A stretch of DNA of 64,000 nt, taken from contig JANAVG010000001.1 of NCBI GenBank assembly GCA_024213275.1, positions 456,460 to 520,459 on the forward strand. The letters run 5' to 3'. Of the stretch, positions 26,405-34,659 are shown one piece after another. A program made the position numbers and the translations under genes. The notes beneath the pieces were generated by a model. That model saw nothing but the letters and a program-made list of their open reading frames with translations, ran no database searches and was not told the origin of the DNA. Within the stretch, counting starts at the first letter, position 1, and each line of letters begins with the position of its first letter. Source of the DNA: Rossellomorea sp. BNER. Lineage in GTDB: Bacteria; Bacillota; Bacilli; Bacillales; Bacillaceae_B.

Positions 26405-27304
26405 CTATCTTTCAATGGCTAGTCTTACATATCCATTTGCATCCTCAAGTCGACTCATCGCTTCTTCAAAATCACAATTTAAAGTAATCATAACGATTGA
26501 TGGTTTTACTTCATTATTTGCCTTCTTTAAAGTAGCAACGGCTGTTTCATATTCAACCCCAGTGATACTTTGGATCATACCAATGGCACGCTGTTCAAGT
26601 TTAAAGTTACTTATGTTTACATCAACCATTAGATTTCCATAAGCCTTTCCAAGTTTGATCATGGATGCTGTAGAGATCATATTGAGTACAAGTTTTTGAG
26701 CCGTCCCAGCTTTTAAACGAGTGGACCCTGTTAATACTTCTGGTCCAACAATGACCTCAATTACATGTTTTGCCTCTTTAGAAATTTTGGCATTTTCATT
26801 ACAAGAAAGAGCTACTGTATTTGCACCCAATTCTCTTGCATAACGAAGTCCTCCAATGACATAAGGTGTACGTCCACTAGCGGCAATTCCAATAACCGTA
26901 TCATTAGGTGTTAGTCCTATCTCTTGTAAATCCGTTTTCCCAAACTCTTCTTTATCTTCTGCACCTTCAACCGCTTTTACAAACGCCTTTTCCCCACCTG
27001 CAATTAAACCAACTACCAGTTCAGGGTCAACACTGAAGGTTGGTGGACATTCGACAGCATCTAACACGCCCAAACGACCACTTGTTCCTGCTCCCAAATA
27101 AATGAGTCTGCCACCTTGAGAAATGGAACGAACCACCTCATCCACGACCGCCTCGATTTCCGGTAGAACCTTTTGAACAGCTACAGCTACCTTTTGATCC
27201 TCTTCATTAATCATTTGAAGAATATCACCTGTGCTTGCGATATCAATCTTAAGCGTATTCTGATTTACTTTTTCTGTAGATAATCCTGAGAAATTTTCTT
27301 GCAT
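26405..27304 (-). CDS. murQ: N-acetylmuramic acid 6-phosphate etherase
   Basis: 299-aa lyase that splits the lactyl ether of MurNAc-6P to give GlcNAc-6P and D-lactate. The SIS domain is clear: GGRLIYLGAGTSGRLGVLDA (about 66-85), ECPPTFSV, GAEDKEEFGKTDLQ, GIAASGRTPYVIGGL and STRLKAGTAQKLVLNMIST (about 205-223). Length is standard. AGGAGG is 8 nt before ATG. It is the first gene of the operon and its promoter carries a cre box. Confidence 0.95.
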   Translation of the reverse strand: MQENFSGLSTEKVNQNTLKIDIASTGDILQMINEEDQKVAVAVQKVLPEIEAVVDEVVRSISQGGRLIYLGAGTSGRLGVLDAVECPPTFSVDPELVVGLIAGGEKAFVKAVEGAEDKEEFGKTDLQEIGLTPNDTVIGIAASGRTPYVIGGLRYARELGANTVALSCNENAKISKEAKHVIEVIVGPEVLTGSTRLKAGTAQKLVLNMISTASMIKLGKAYGNLMVDVNISNFKLEQRAIGMIQSITGVEYETAVATLKKANNEVKPSIVMITLNCDFEEAMSRLEDANGYVRLAIER

Positions 27305-27321
27305 TTATTGAACCCTCCTGA

Positions 27322-27382
27322 TGAATGCGTTTACAGATTATTAATTACCTATATTATAATCATTACTGAAATTATATTTCAA
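27322..27382 (-). promoter_or_regulatory. murQ operon promoter with cre box
   Basis: On the minus strand -35 TTGAAA (27377-27382), 18-bp spacer and -10 TATAAT (27353-27358). A cre-like box TGAATGCGTTTACA (27322-27335) lies just downstream of the -10 box, a position fit for CcpA roadblock or promoter occlusion. It differs from the consensus only where A/T is allowed. Confidence 0.78.
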
Positions 27383-27517
27383 CATTTTATTTATATTCTT
27401 AAAATATATTTTTAGAACGGTGTTTATTTTCCTTCAATCTAAAAAGGATATAGCCTGATTTCCCAAGGTTTGTTTTTAACTTAAACGTCAATCTTTAAAA
27501 AAATATTTCAAATAGAA

Positions 27518-27573
27518 AACGGAGAGTTGATTAAGGGCAATAGCATGCCTAAACTCTTAATCAACTCTCCGTT
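27518..27573 (-). terminator. 18-bp perfect hairpin, probable terminator of the toxin mRNA
   Basis: AACGGAGAGTTGATTAAG (27518-27535) pairs perfectly with CTTAATCAACTCTCCGTT (27556-27573) around a 20-nt loop. On the minus strand a T-rich stretch (TTTTCTATTTG) follows. No other minus-strand gene ends nearby, so it most likely ends the holin-like toxin transcript. Confidence 0.65.
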
Positions 27574-27589
27574 GGGTATTGTATATAAT

Positions 27590-27776
27590 GACATAAGAAA
27601 TCTTTTATGGTATCTTTTAGGTAGATGGACATACTATTAAAAAGAAGAGCTGAATGTTCCACCATTCAACCCTTCAGTACAATAGAAATTCCCTGTATAG
27701 GGAGAAGGCTCAAAACCCGAGTGGGCCCTAGTGCAGAACCACCCTACGCCTGCAAGCTAATGGGGTGGTTTATTTT
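27590..27776 (+). ncRNA. probable antisense antitoxin RNA of the holin-like toxin
   Basis: On the plus strand a terminator-like hairpin (AACCACCC 27737-27744 / GGGTGGTT 27763-27770, then TATTTTT) overlaps the toxin stop codon. A transcript ending here would be antisense to the toxin mRNA 3' half, as in the txpA/ratA layout. The 5' end is a guess: possible -10 boxes are TATAAT at 27584-27589 and TACTAT at 27632-27637, neither with a good -35. Confidence 0.4.
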
Positions 27777-27859
27777 TCGTCTTTCCGAAAAGACAAAATC
27801 GCAATCACAAGCAACGAAAAACTAATCGTCAGTGTCAATGCCTCTGCAATGGTAATCAA
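27770..27859 (-). CDS. holin-like toxin peptide (type I toxin-antitoxin, TxpA/Hol_Tox-like)
   Basis: 29-aa peptide starting at TTG: residues 1-16 read MITIAEALTLTISFSL and the end reads SFRKDEK. One hydrophobic helix followed by a charged tail, the form of putative holin-like (Hol_Tox) toxins of Bacillus, which insert in the membrane. The ribosome site AAGGGGGTGA is strong and 6 nt from TTG. It has an extended -10 promoter upstream and a convergent hairpin overlapping its stop, both hallmarks of type I systems. It is too short for ordinary ORF calling. It lies between the murQ and SDR genes. Confidence 0.72.
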   Translation of the reverse strand: MITIAEALTLTISFSLLVIAILSFRKDEK

Positions 27860-27933
27860 GGCTTCACCCCCTTTCTTTCAGGGAATGAAAGCCCTTCACC
27901 CTAGAGAACATCATGGCTATTGTACTTATTAAA

Positions 27934-27942
27934 ATTATAGCA
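27934..27942 (-). promoter_or_regulatory. extended -10 promoter of the toxin gene
   Basis: On the minus strand TGCTATAAT gives an extended -10 box. A clear -35 is absent, which is usual with an extended -10. The leader to the toxin start is about 65-70 nt. Confidence 0.6.
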
Positions 27943-27984
27943 TAATCATCGATCCCGACCTAATTTTTCCCAAAATTCGATAAA

Positions 27985-28024
27985 AAACAGCGCATTCATT
28001 TTAGACAAATTAAACGCACTGTTT
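27985..28024 (-). terminator. terminator of the DinB-SDR transcript
   Basis: AAACAGTGCGT / ATGCGCTGTTT on the minus strand (arms 28014-28024 and 27985-27995, two wobble pairs) followed by TTTATCG. It lies 16 bp past the SDR stop. Confidence 0.75.
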
Positions 28025-28039
28025 CTAACTATTTTGTCC

Positions 28040-28807
28040 TTATTTAGGTTGCATCCGAATCGCACCATCCAGACGAATCGTATCACCATTGAGCATTGGG
28101 TTTTCAATAATGCTTTGGACCAGCTGGGCATATTCAGATGGGTAGCCTAACCTAGGAGGGAACGGAACCATTTCTCCTAGGGAACTTCGAGCTTCTTCCG
28201 GAAGTGCATCAAACATTGGTGTGTGAAACAGCCCAGGTGCAATCGATATAACGCGAATTCCCTTTGTCGCTAGTTCACGGGCAATTGGAAGGGTCATACC
28301 GACAATCCCTCCCTTTGATGCTGAGTAAGTAGCTTGCACAATTTGCCCATCAAAAGCTGCTACAGAAGCAGTATTAATAATGACCCCGCGTTCTCCTTCT
28401 TCATTTTCCTTATTGGAAACCATTCGCTCGGTTGCTAATCGTATTACATTAAATGTTCCAATCAAGTTTACCGAAATCACTTTTGTAAAATCTTCAAGAG
28501 AGTGTGTTCCTTTTCGGCTCAACACTTTTTGTGCTACCACAACACCAGCACAGTTGACAACCGTATTGATAGGGCCAAGCTTTTCTATTCCTTCGTCGAG
28601 AGCATTTCTGACATCGTCTTCATCCGTCACATCTGCCTTTACAAAATGAACGGCTTCGCCTAACTCTTCCTGAAGCTGTTTCCCCTTTTCTATTGACACA
28701 TCTATAACCAATGCTTTACCACCATGCCTAACGATATGCCTTACTGTTGCTTGCCCAAGACCTGAGGCTCCTCCTGTTACCATCGCACAACTGTTTTTGA
28801 TATTCAT
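28040..28807 (-). CDS. SDR oxidoreductase (3-hydroxyacyl-CoA dehydrogenase type 2-like)
   Basis: 255-aa short-chain dehydrogenase. The Rossmann motif TGGASGLGQ (about 11-19), NCAGVVVAQ (about 85), the catalytic Ser-Tyr-Lys set (NTASVAA, YSASKGG about 163) and PGLFHTPM are intact. Overall it resembles HSD10-type enzymes that oxidise 3-hydroxyacyl-CoA or 3-hydroxy-2-methylbutyryl-CoA with NAD+. It lies 12 bp after a DinB gene with AGGAGG in the gap, so they share a transcript. Substrate is inferred from family. Confidence 0.88.
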   Translation of the reverse strand: MNIKNSCAMVTGGASGLGQATVRHIVRHGGKALVIDVSIEKGKQLQEELGEAVHFVKADVTDEDDVRNALDEGIEKLGPINTVVNCAGVVVAQKVLSRKGTHSLEDFTKVISVNLIGTFNVIRLATERMVSNKENEEGERGVIINTASVAAFDGQIVQATYSASKGGIVGMTLPIARELATKGIRVISIAPGLFHTPMFDALPEEARSSLGEMVPFPPRLGYPSEYAQLVQSIIENPMLNGDTIRLDGAIRMQPK

Positions 28808-28819
28808 CCTTCTACCTCC

Positions 28820-29278
28820 TTAATGAACGCCTCGCTCGGAGTTCCATAATCCATTCTGTTTACGGATGTGGACGATTTGTCCAATATGATGGGCATTATG
28901 AGGGAATAAAAGCGATAGAGTCGGACTCCACTCTTCTAACTGTTGGCTGCTACACTCTTTTACAACCTTTCGCCATTCCGCCAAATTCTGAAAAAGTCGA
29001 TTGACCGTCTCATCCCATGAAAGATGATCTTTATTTAAAAATGTCTGAGCATTGCTTCCTTCCTTGGCCGGAATGTTATTACCGGTAAAGCGCTTTAAAT
29101 TTCGCTCATTATAAAATAAAAGATGCAAGGCAATTTCCCAAATCGAATTTGTATCACCATCTTTTAGCGATGCTTGCTCCTCCGTAAGATCTTTCAAGGA
29201 GTCCTTAAGACATACGAACCATCCACTTTCATCATAGCAAGTCGTAATTTGTTCGATGAATATTTCTTTTACATTCAC
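28820..29278 (-). CDS. DinB family protein
   Basis: 152-aa four-helix DinB/YfiT-like protein. Metal-binding histidines are in LHLLFYNERN (about 51) and HNAHHIGQIVHIRK (about 132), in DinB-like positions. Family members are thiol- or damage-linked transferases or have no known role. The start is GTG at 29278, because AGGAGG is 7 nt upstream; readings further upstream (to 29443) do not look coding. It leads the operon with the SDR gene. Confidence 0.85.
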   Translation of the reverse strand: MNVKEIFIEQITTCYDESGWFVCLKDSLKDLTEEQASLKDGDTNSIWEIALHLLFYNERNLKRFTGNNIPAKEGSNAQTFLNKDHLSWDETVNRLFQNLAEWRKVVKECSSQQLEEWSPTLSLLFPHNAHHIGQIVHIRKQNGLWNSERGVH

Positions 29279-29469
29279 ATTTATTCCTCCTTCAGGCTTA
29301 TTTATTATTACTATTCTTTTATTTCCTGAAATAACCTTTAAAAAAGTTAGAATTATTTGTCTTATAGTAAAAAAATGAAGAGGTTTTTCGATCACCTCAA
29401 AACAATTGGATGATGAGTTCCCCCTGAAAACAAGAAAATTCAAGGCATAAAATTTTTTTCTTTTTATTA

Positions 29470-29500
29470 TTGACTCTCACGTTGCGTGATACTTTAAAGT
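29470..29500 (+). promoter_or_regulatory. MerR-type promoter with 19-bp spacer and dyad
   Basis: -35 TTGACT (29470-29475) and -10 TAAAGT (29495-29500) are separated by 19 bp. A perfect dyad TCACG-TTG-CGTGA (29477-29489) fills the spacer. This is the classic MerR/TipA-type activated promoter and should be autoregulated by the gene that follows. Confidence 0.88.
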
Positions 29501-29525
29501 AATAAATGAAGGGAGACAAGAGAAA

Positions 29526-30263
29526 ATGAAAGTGAAAGAAGTAGCTGATCTAGTTGGTATTAGTGTGCGCACACTACATCATTACGATGAAATTGGATTA
29601 TTAGTCCCAGAGGAGACAACGGAGTCCGGTTATCGCCTATACTCTGACGATAACGTTGAGGTACTACAACAAATCTTATTTTTTAAAGAGCTTGGCTTCC
29701 CTTTGAAACAAATCAAGGAAATTATCAGTAGTCCTACCTTTAATCGAGAAGAGGCATTAGAGCTGCATAGGAAAATGCTGCTAGAAAAACGTGATCGACT
29801 CGATAAAATGATCGCGACCATTGATAAGACGATTAAACACTCGAAAGGAGAAATACAAATGTCGAATAAAGAAAAGTTTGAAGGATTTGACTTTAGCCAT
29901 AACCCATATGAGCAAGAAGCCCGTGAACGTTGGGGGGATAAAGCTGTAGATGAGGCAAATGCCAAAATTGGAAAGACTACAGAGGAACAAAAAGCGATGT
30001 CAGATGCAATGAATGCGATCTACCGAAAGCTTGCGTCTCATCGTAACGAATCACCTGAATCTGAAGAAGCTCAAGCTGCCATTAAAGAATGGTATGACTT
30101 CTTAAACAAGATGGGTAGTTATTCACTCGATGCCTTTAAAGGCTTAGGTCAAATGTATGTTGATGACGAGCGCTTCACCAAGAACATCGATCAATTCGGT
30201 GAGGGTTTAGCGAAATTCATGTGTGATGCAATGGCTGTTTATGCGGATAGAAATAAAAAATAA
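29526..30263 (+). CDS. MerR family activator with TipAS ligand domain
   Basis: 245-aa transcriptional activator. MerR HTH at residues 1-70 ([38 protein letters not shown]), a coiled coil (about 75-110), and a C-terminal TipAS antibiotic-binding domain (about 125-245: [36 protein letters not shown]). Members such as TipAL and Mta sense thiopeptide or other drugs and turn on efflux. No pump gene is adjacent, so targets lie elsewhere or only the gene itself is controlled. Its promoter has the 19-bp spacer typical of the class. Confidence 0.92.
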   Translation: MKVKEVADLVGISVRTLHHYDEIGLLVPEETTESGYRLYSDDNVEVLQQILFFKELGFPLKQIKEIISSPTFNREEALELHRKMLLEKRDRLDKMIATIDKTIKHSKGEIQMSNKEKFEGFDFSHNPYEQEARERWGDKAVDEANAKIGKTTEEQKAMSDAMNAIYRKLASHRNESPESEEAQAAIKEWYDFLNKMGSYSLDAFKGLGQMYVDDERFTKNIDQFGEGLAKFMCDAMAVYADRNKK

Positions 30264-30333
30264 AAGGCTTTCAGGGACCACTAAAAGAAGAAACAGCAAA
30301 TGAAAATTGAAGATCCCAGTAGTGTCGAATGTG

Positions 30334-30502
30334 GCCTTGATAAAGCGCAAGTGGAGAATTGAGGACTTCACTTGTGACCTTTGAGGGCCTCATAAAGCGA
30401 AAATAGTGAAATGGGGACCTCAATTGTTTGTGTCCTTTGAGGTCCTGATAGAGCGCAAATAGTGAAATAAGTACCTCAATCGTGCCCTTTGGGGCCCTGT
30501 TA
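30334..30502. repeat. 52-bp two-part array of the word CCTCA (same family as 10951)
   Basis: CCTCA-like words start at 30334, 30366, 30388, 30418, 30444, 30474 and 30496: spacings 32, 22, 30, 26, 30, 22. Every second word is 52-56 bp apart. The block CCTTTGAGGGCCTCAT matches the array at 10951-11138 in both sequence and spacing. A small hairpin CCCTC/GAGGG near 30525-30538 with CTTCTTTTATT may end transcription from the MerR gene. The 297-bp gap holds no gene. Confidence 0.65.
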
Positions 30503-30560
30503 AAACACAAATATGGTTCCGGCCCCCTCATGGGAGGGCTTCTTTTATTAAAACTGTTAA

Positions 30561-30977
30561 CTACAATCTCTTCTCCATAAAATATTGATGATGGCCCTTT
30601 GGATGATCCTCCACTACGCCAATGACCTTGAACCCTTGCTTTTTATAAAAATCCGGTGCCTGGAAACTAAATGTGTCTAGGACGATAAGACGGCAGCCTT
30701 TTTCAATCGCTAGGTCTTCGATTTTCTTGATTAATTGACTTCCGTACCCACCATGTCTTAGCCCTTCTGAAACCCATAAAAAATCAATATGCATGTGATG
30801 CCAGAAAATGGTCGCCGTAACTCCACCAACCAATTCATTTTCCTCATTTCTTATCATAAAACTAACATTTTCGAGTGGCGATTTCACCTCTTCAGAAAGA
30901 CATCTCATATTATGCTCAATAACCTTTTTTCTAATGTAATCACTATCCTGTTGGTTCCACTGTTGGATAATTTCCAC
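30561..30977 (-). CDS. GNAT family N-acetyltransferase
   Basis: 138-aa small acetyltransferase. The acetyl-CoA region is [23 protein letters not shown] (about 72-94) and the last strand is [27 protein letters not shown]. The N-terminal block has [13 protein letters not shown]. The start is GTG (30977) with GGGGG. It is monocistronic; the acceptor is unknown. Confidence 0.87.
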   Translation of the reverse strand: MEIIQQWNQQDSDYIRKKVIEHNMRCLSEEVKSPLENVSFMIRNEENELVGGVTATIFWHHMHIDFLWVSEGLRHGGYGSQLIKKIEDLAIEKGCRLIVLDTFSFQAPDFYKKQGFKVIGVVEDHPKGHHQYFMEKRL

Positions 30978-31086
30978 GTATATTCCCCCTTCACTCGTTG
31001 AATTGGTTACTTGTATACCAATATTATGTTTCCCTATCTATTTTAATAGATATTCGAGGGGATTTTCATTAGTTTGATGAGCTTTG

Positions 31087-31193
31087 TTCTCGACTTCAGC
31101 CTTATTATTCTCAAGCTCAGGCAATTTGTTGTCAACTTCATAGATTATATTCTCAACTTTCACCACTTTATCGATTTCTCAACAAAATTCGAC
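31087..31193 (+). repeat. 21-bp phased array of the word TTCTCAACTT (four units) with tail box
   Basis: Words start at exactly 31087 (TTCTCGACTT), 31108 (TTCTCAAGCT), 31129 (TTGTCAACTT) and 31150 (TTCTCAACTT), a 21-bp period. A tail TCTCAACAAAATTCGACAAG follows, which resembles the trailing sequence of the TTTGTCC arrays. It lies between two same-strand genes. Confidence 0.75.
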
Positions 31194-31226
31194 AAGTCCC
31201 TCCTTCATCCTTTACAAAATTAAAAA

Positions 31227-31255
31227 CATTCACTCCCAAAAATCGGAAGTGAATG
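31227..31255 (-). terminator. terminator of the M28 peptidase gene
   Basis: Minus strand: CATTCACTTCC (31245-31255) / GGGAGTGAATG (31227-31237), then TTTTTAATTTT. It is 7 bp past the stop. Confidence 0.92.
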
Positions 31256-31262
31256 GCTTCTT

Positions 31263-32663
31263 CTATCTGATGTCTTGCTTCTGTTTCATTTCAGGCGCCG
31301 CTTTCACTTTTGGAGACTTTTTCGGTTTTGGTCCCATGCTGTTGAAACGGGCTTGATCAAAGACAGCTAATGCTACAATTTCAGCTACATCTTGTAGTTT
31401 TTCTTTACTAATTTTATCAATTGTATCCTCAGGTGAATGATACCAAGGTTCTGTTGGGCTGTGAATAAATAGCGCCGCTGGGATTCCTGCTTCCGCAAAT
31501 GGAACATGGTCACTTCGCCCACCTTGTCCAAATGGAGTTGCCTCCCCATTTAATAGAGTACTTGATTTTTGTGCAAGTTCTGTTACTAGATTTGGTTCGC
31601 CATCTAGCGTCAACATAACTAAATCACCAGCATCTTTACTTCCAACCATATCAAGATTGAAATTAGCAATTGTTCTCTCAATTTCATCCTCGGATAGGTT
31701 TTCCACATAATGGGATGATCCTAGAAGGCCATTTTCTTCAGCACCAAATGTAATGAAACGGATTTCTGTATCAGATGGTACGTTTTTCATCACTCGAGCT
31801 AGCTCAAGAGTCATCGCCGTTCCAGATGCATCATCATTAGCACCTGGTGCTCCTGCTACCGAATCATGGTGAGACCCGACAACGATGATATCATCTGTTG
31901 CTTTCCTTTTATTCGTTGGCTCTTTTGTAGCAATTACATTATAAGATTCACGTTCGCCATATTTTGCTCCTTCAACATTGAGACTCGCCGTTAATTCTTC
32001 ACCACTATTTAGTTGAGCTAAAAGAGCTTCACCCTCTGCGTTAGATAAGGAGACAACCGGTACAAAGTCTTCGTTTGGACCACCAAGGGTTCCACTTAAT
32101 GAGCCCTCCGAATTGTTAAAAATAATAACACCTGCTGCTCCTCTTTCCGCTGCATTTAACACCTTGTCTGCAAAAGTTAATTCCCCTCGTTTTATCAGGG
32201 CAATTTTCCCTGTTAGATCCTTGTTTTGAAGCTCGTCATTCTTTCCTAATCCTGCATAAACCAATTCACCGGAAATTTTACCACTCACAGCATATGTAAA
32301 TGTGCCAGGATCAAGTTCTCCGTCAAAGCCATTTACTGCTAGTTCAAGTGTATGTGGAGGTGTATAGCCGAAGAAAGTGAATGGCTGAATTTCAGCGTCA
32401 TATCCATAGGATTCGAATTGGCTTTTGATGTACTGAACCGCTTCAAATTCTGATTCTGTTCCAGCCACACGAGGAGTTTTGGACAAGTAATCAATATTGT
32501 CATAGATATTATCCGCATTAATACTATTAAACATTTTATTATCTAATGCCTTAAATGGTTGCTGTTGTGGCGTTTCTACTGATTTAGCCAATGTAGCATG
32601 TGTACCAATTGTCCCAAATGTTAGGGATGTAGCAAGCGCTAGTGTTAAAACTGGTTTTTTCAT
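31263..32663 (-). CDS. secreted M28 family aminopeptidase
   Basis: 466-aa extracellular zinc aminopeptidase. A signal peptide (about 1-27, THATLAKS) leads to a mature enzyme. A PA domain is inserted at about 130-225 (GKIALIKRGELTFADKVLNA). The M28 metal ligands are HHDSVAGAPGANDDASGTAM (about 268-287), GAEENGLLGSSHY (about 309), NLDMVGSKD (about 333) and the final His in WYHSPEDTIDKI. The ligands are complete, so it should be active on peptides outside the cell. AGGAGG is 7 nt before ATG. It is a single gene. Confidence 0.93.
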   Translation of the reverse strand: MKKPVLTLALATSLTFGTIGTHATLAKSVETPQQQPFKALDNKMFNSINADNIYDNIDYLSKTPRVAGTESEFEAVQYIKSQFESYGYDAEIQPFTFFGYTPPHTLELAVNGFDGELDPGTFTYAVSGKISGELVYAGLGKNDELQNKDLTGKIALIKRGELTFADKVLNAAERGAAGVIIFNNSEGSLSGTLGGPNEDFVPVVSLSNAEGEALLAQLNSGEELTASLNVEGAKYGERESYNVIATKEPTNKRKATDDIIVVGSHHDSVAGAPGANDDASGTAMTLELARVMKNVPSDTEIRFITFGAEENGLLGSSHYVENLSEDEIERTIANFNLDMVGSKDAGDLVMLTLDGEPNLVTELAQKSSTLLNGEATPFGQGGRSDHVPFAEAGIPAALFIHSPTEPWYHSPEDTIDKISKEKLQDVAEIVALAVFDQARFNSMGPKPKKSPKVKAAPEMKQKQDIR

Positions 32664-33063
32664 AGAATTCCTCCTAGAAGTTTAGTAATTGTATTTATTA
32701 GTAGATTTTACAGTGTTTCGTAAATCGAAATAAGGGACCTTCCTACCGAATCAATATAGTAGGAACATTCTATTTATTGTAAAACATGGTAAATTCACAA
32801 CTATAATCATAGGGATTTTTACGGTATTGCGATACCTTTAAGCAAATAAAAAGCTATTTCAATCAAGGGTACACATTGTTAACGCTAGAGTGACAGATGC
32901 AATTTTTTCAATTTTATAGAAAGATTCCTCCTTTATTTGATACATAACAAATACGGAGAAATTTTCTTTTTTCCTGCTGTTTCGACATTGGGAAATTCCT
33001 AGGTTTTACATCTAGTTTATTCGGATAAAATAAGTGTTTTTTAAGAAAATTTTCATAAAAATA

Positions 33064-33088
33064 GACGATTCTTTCAACAAGAATCGCC
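33064..33088 (-). terminator. terminator of the ThrE-like pair
   Basis: Minus strand: GCGATTCTT / AAGAATCGTC, then TATTTTTATG. It lies about 78 bp past the small ThrE-like gene. The rest of 32670-33060 is A/T-rich, with no gene I can support. Confidence 0.65.
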
Positions 33089-33165
33089 ATGAATTTTATA
33101 GGTATAATTTCTAGCATTAATAAATAGATCTATTTATTAAATTCCAATCGTAAATTTCGTTAACT

Positions 33166-33612
33166 CTATGTTTTAGTAAGTTCCTGTTTAGATTTTCGAA
33201 TGGCTTGGTTGATTGCCTCAGAAAACACTAGCCCCATTGCAATCGAACCCGAAATCATAAACGCCTTTGCAGCAAGATTGATCGCCATATTGTAGTCATT
33301 CTCCACAAAGTTCCTCATGGCATCATAGGCTAAACCACCGGGTACAAGCGGGATAATTCCTGCGACTGTAAAGATGATGATAGGCGTCTTATATGTTTTT
33401 GCAAAATATTGACTGATAACCGCTACTATAAATGAGGCTATGACAGTAGCCAAGACGATGTCGATCCCTCCATTAGATAAAAGGATATAAGCGATCCAGC
33501 CGACCATGCCAACAAACCCACACTTGAGAAGAGATTCTTTTGGCACATTAAAGATGATTCCAAAACCTGCTGACGCAATAAAGCTAGTGACAAGCTGTTC
33601 TATTATTGACAA
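33166..33612 (-). CDS. threonine/serine exporter family, small subunit (DUF3815/YjjB-like)
   Basis: 148-aa membrane protein corresponding to the C-terminal half of ThrE. It has four to five hydrophobic segments, AGFGIIFNVPKESLLKCGFVGMVGW and the conserved PGGLAYDAM (about 92). Start is TTG (33612) after GAGGAGGGAG. Together with the preceding 251-aa partner (15-bp gap) it makes a complete split exporter. Export of small amino acids is inferred from the family. Confidence 0.88.
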   Translation of the reverse strand: MSIIEQLVTSFIASAGFGIIFNVPKESLLKCGFVGMVGWIAYILLSNGGIDIVLATVIASFIVAVISQYFAKTYKTPIIIFTVAGIIPLVPGGLAYDAMRNFVENDYNMAINLAAKAFMISGSIAMGLVFSEAINQAIRKSKQELTKT

Positions 33613-33627
33613 TGAATCTCCCTCCTC

Positions 33628-34383
33628 TTAAAGAATCGTTAATACGACGGCTATTCCGGAACCGATCGCAAAAGCTGTTAGCATGGCTTCTGCTCCTTTT
33701 GACAAGCCTGATAAAAGATGCCCAGCCATCAGATCTCGTACTGCATTTGTAATGAGAAGTCCTGGGACAAGCGGCATGACGGAGCCAATGATAATTTTAT
33801 CAATTTCATTTCCAAGTCCAATCTGTACAAAGACATAAGAAAGCAATCCAATAATGATCGAAGCTATAAATTCAGCGAAAAATTTAATTTGCACCATTTT
33901 ATGGAGAAAAATAACGCTCATTAAACCGATGCCACCTGTCACCATCGCTGGAATGAAATCATTCCATATCCCCTGAAACATAATGAGGAAGCATCCACTC
34001 GCAATAGCAGCAGCAAGGATCTGTGTCATAAATGAAAATGACAGATTAGAGGATTCCACCTCTTTTAAAAGCTGATAGGCTTCTTCTAGTGTCACTTCTC
34101 CTGAACTGATCTGTCTGGAAATTCGATTGACATTGGTTACTTTCTTAAGATCCGTTGTCCGCTCGGATACCCTAATCAGCTTTGTCTTCGTTGGTTCTGA
34201 AGTCTCAATCGAAAAAATGATACCCGTTGGAGTAACAAAGCTATGTGATTGGGGAATCCCATAATGGGATGCAATCCGCATCATCGTATCTTCTACCCGA
34301 TACGTTTCAGCACCGCTCTGAAGTAATACCTTCCCTGCCAGAAGGCACACTTCCATTATGTCGTACTTTACTTCCTGTTCCAT
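33628..34383 (-). CDS. threonine/serine exporter family, large subunit (DUF1212/YjjP-like)
   Basis: 251-aa N-terminal-half ThrE partner. The cytoplasmic head has the motif LLQSGAETYRVEDTM (about 16-30) and PTGIIFSIE. The membrane half (about 125-251) has VMPLVPGLLITNAVRDLMAGHLLSG. The start at 34383 (MEQEVKYD) is chosen because GGAGTGG lies upstream; the longer reading to 34506 would include a palindromic repeat. It is the first gene of a two-gene operon. Confidence 0.88.
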   Translation of the reverse strand: MEQEVKYDIMEVCLLAGKVLLQSGAETYRVEDTMMRIASHYGIPQSHSFVTPTGIIFSIETSEPTKTKLIRVSERTTDLKKVTNVNRISRQISSGEVTLEEAYQLLKEVESSNLSFSFMTQILAAAIASGCFLIMFQGIWNDFIPAMVTGGIGLMSVIFLHKMVQIKFFAEFIASIIIGLLSYVFVQIGLGNEIDKIIIGSVMPLVPGLLITNAVRDLMAGHLLSGLSKGAEAMLTAFAIGSGIAVVLTIL

Positions 34384-34492
34384 TTGCACCACTCCGAACC
34401 GAATCAATCTAAACTCATTTCCCATTAGTTTATAGGAAAACAGGCTGTAATAGCAATCACCAACACCGACAAAATTCGAGCTTTTCCGGGTC

Positions 34493-34504
34493 GTGCCTGG
34501 CACC
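34493..34504. repeat. solo RAYT-type palindrome GTGCCTGGCACC
   Basis: A perfect single palindrome of the same family as 20448-20566, about 110 bp upstream of the ThrE-like gene start. Confidence 0.55.
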
Positions 34505-34576
34505 ACTCAGATTTTGTCGATTTCTTTTTCGTTCTTATTACATTTACGTAATTATTAAAAAACCTTTAAATAGTCC

Positions 34577-34599
34577 GTTACTTTTTCTAACAAAGTAAC
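34577..34599. other. perfect 8-bp dyad upstream of the FbpA-like gene
   Basis: GTTACTTT (34577-34584) / AAAGTAAC (34592-34599). It is not followed by a T tract, so it may be a protein-binding site in the promoter region of the small gene at 34660. I could not see a convincing Fur box. Confidence 0.4.
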
Positions 34600-34659
34600 A
34601 GTATTCTATTTAAGTGCGCCTTATGATTAACTTATTAAAACGTGAAGGAGGAATGAAAT

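Noticed and set aside
30271..30531. 86-codon open frame after the MerR gene
   Set aside because: It is the CCTCA repeat array read on the minus strand, with internal repetition and no start signal.
32914..33117. 67-codon minus-strand frame between the M28 and ThrE-like genes
   Set aside because: It covers the terminator at 33064-33088 and has no ribosome site or family.
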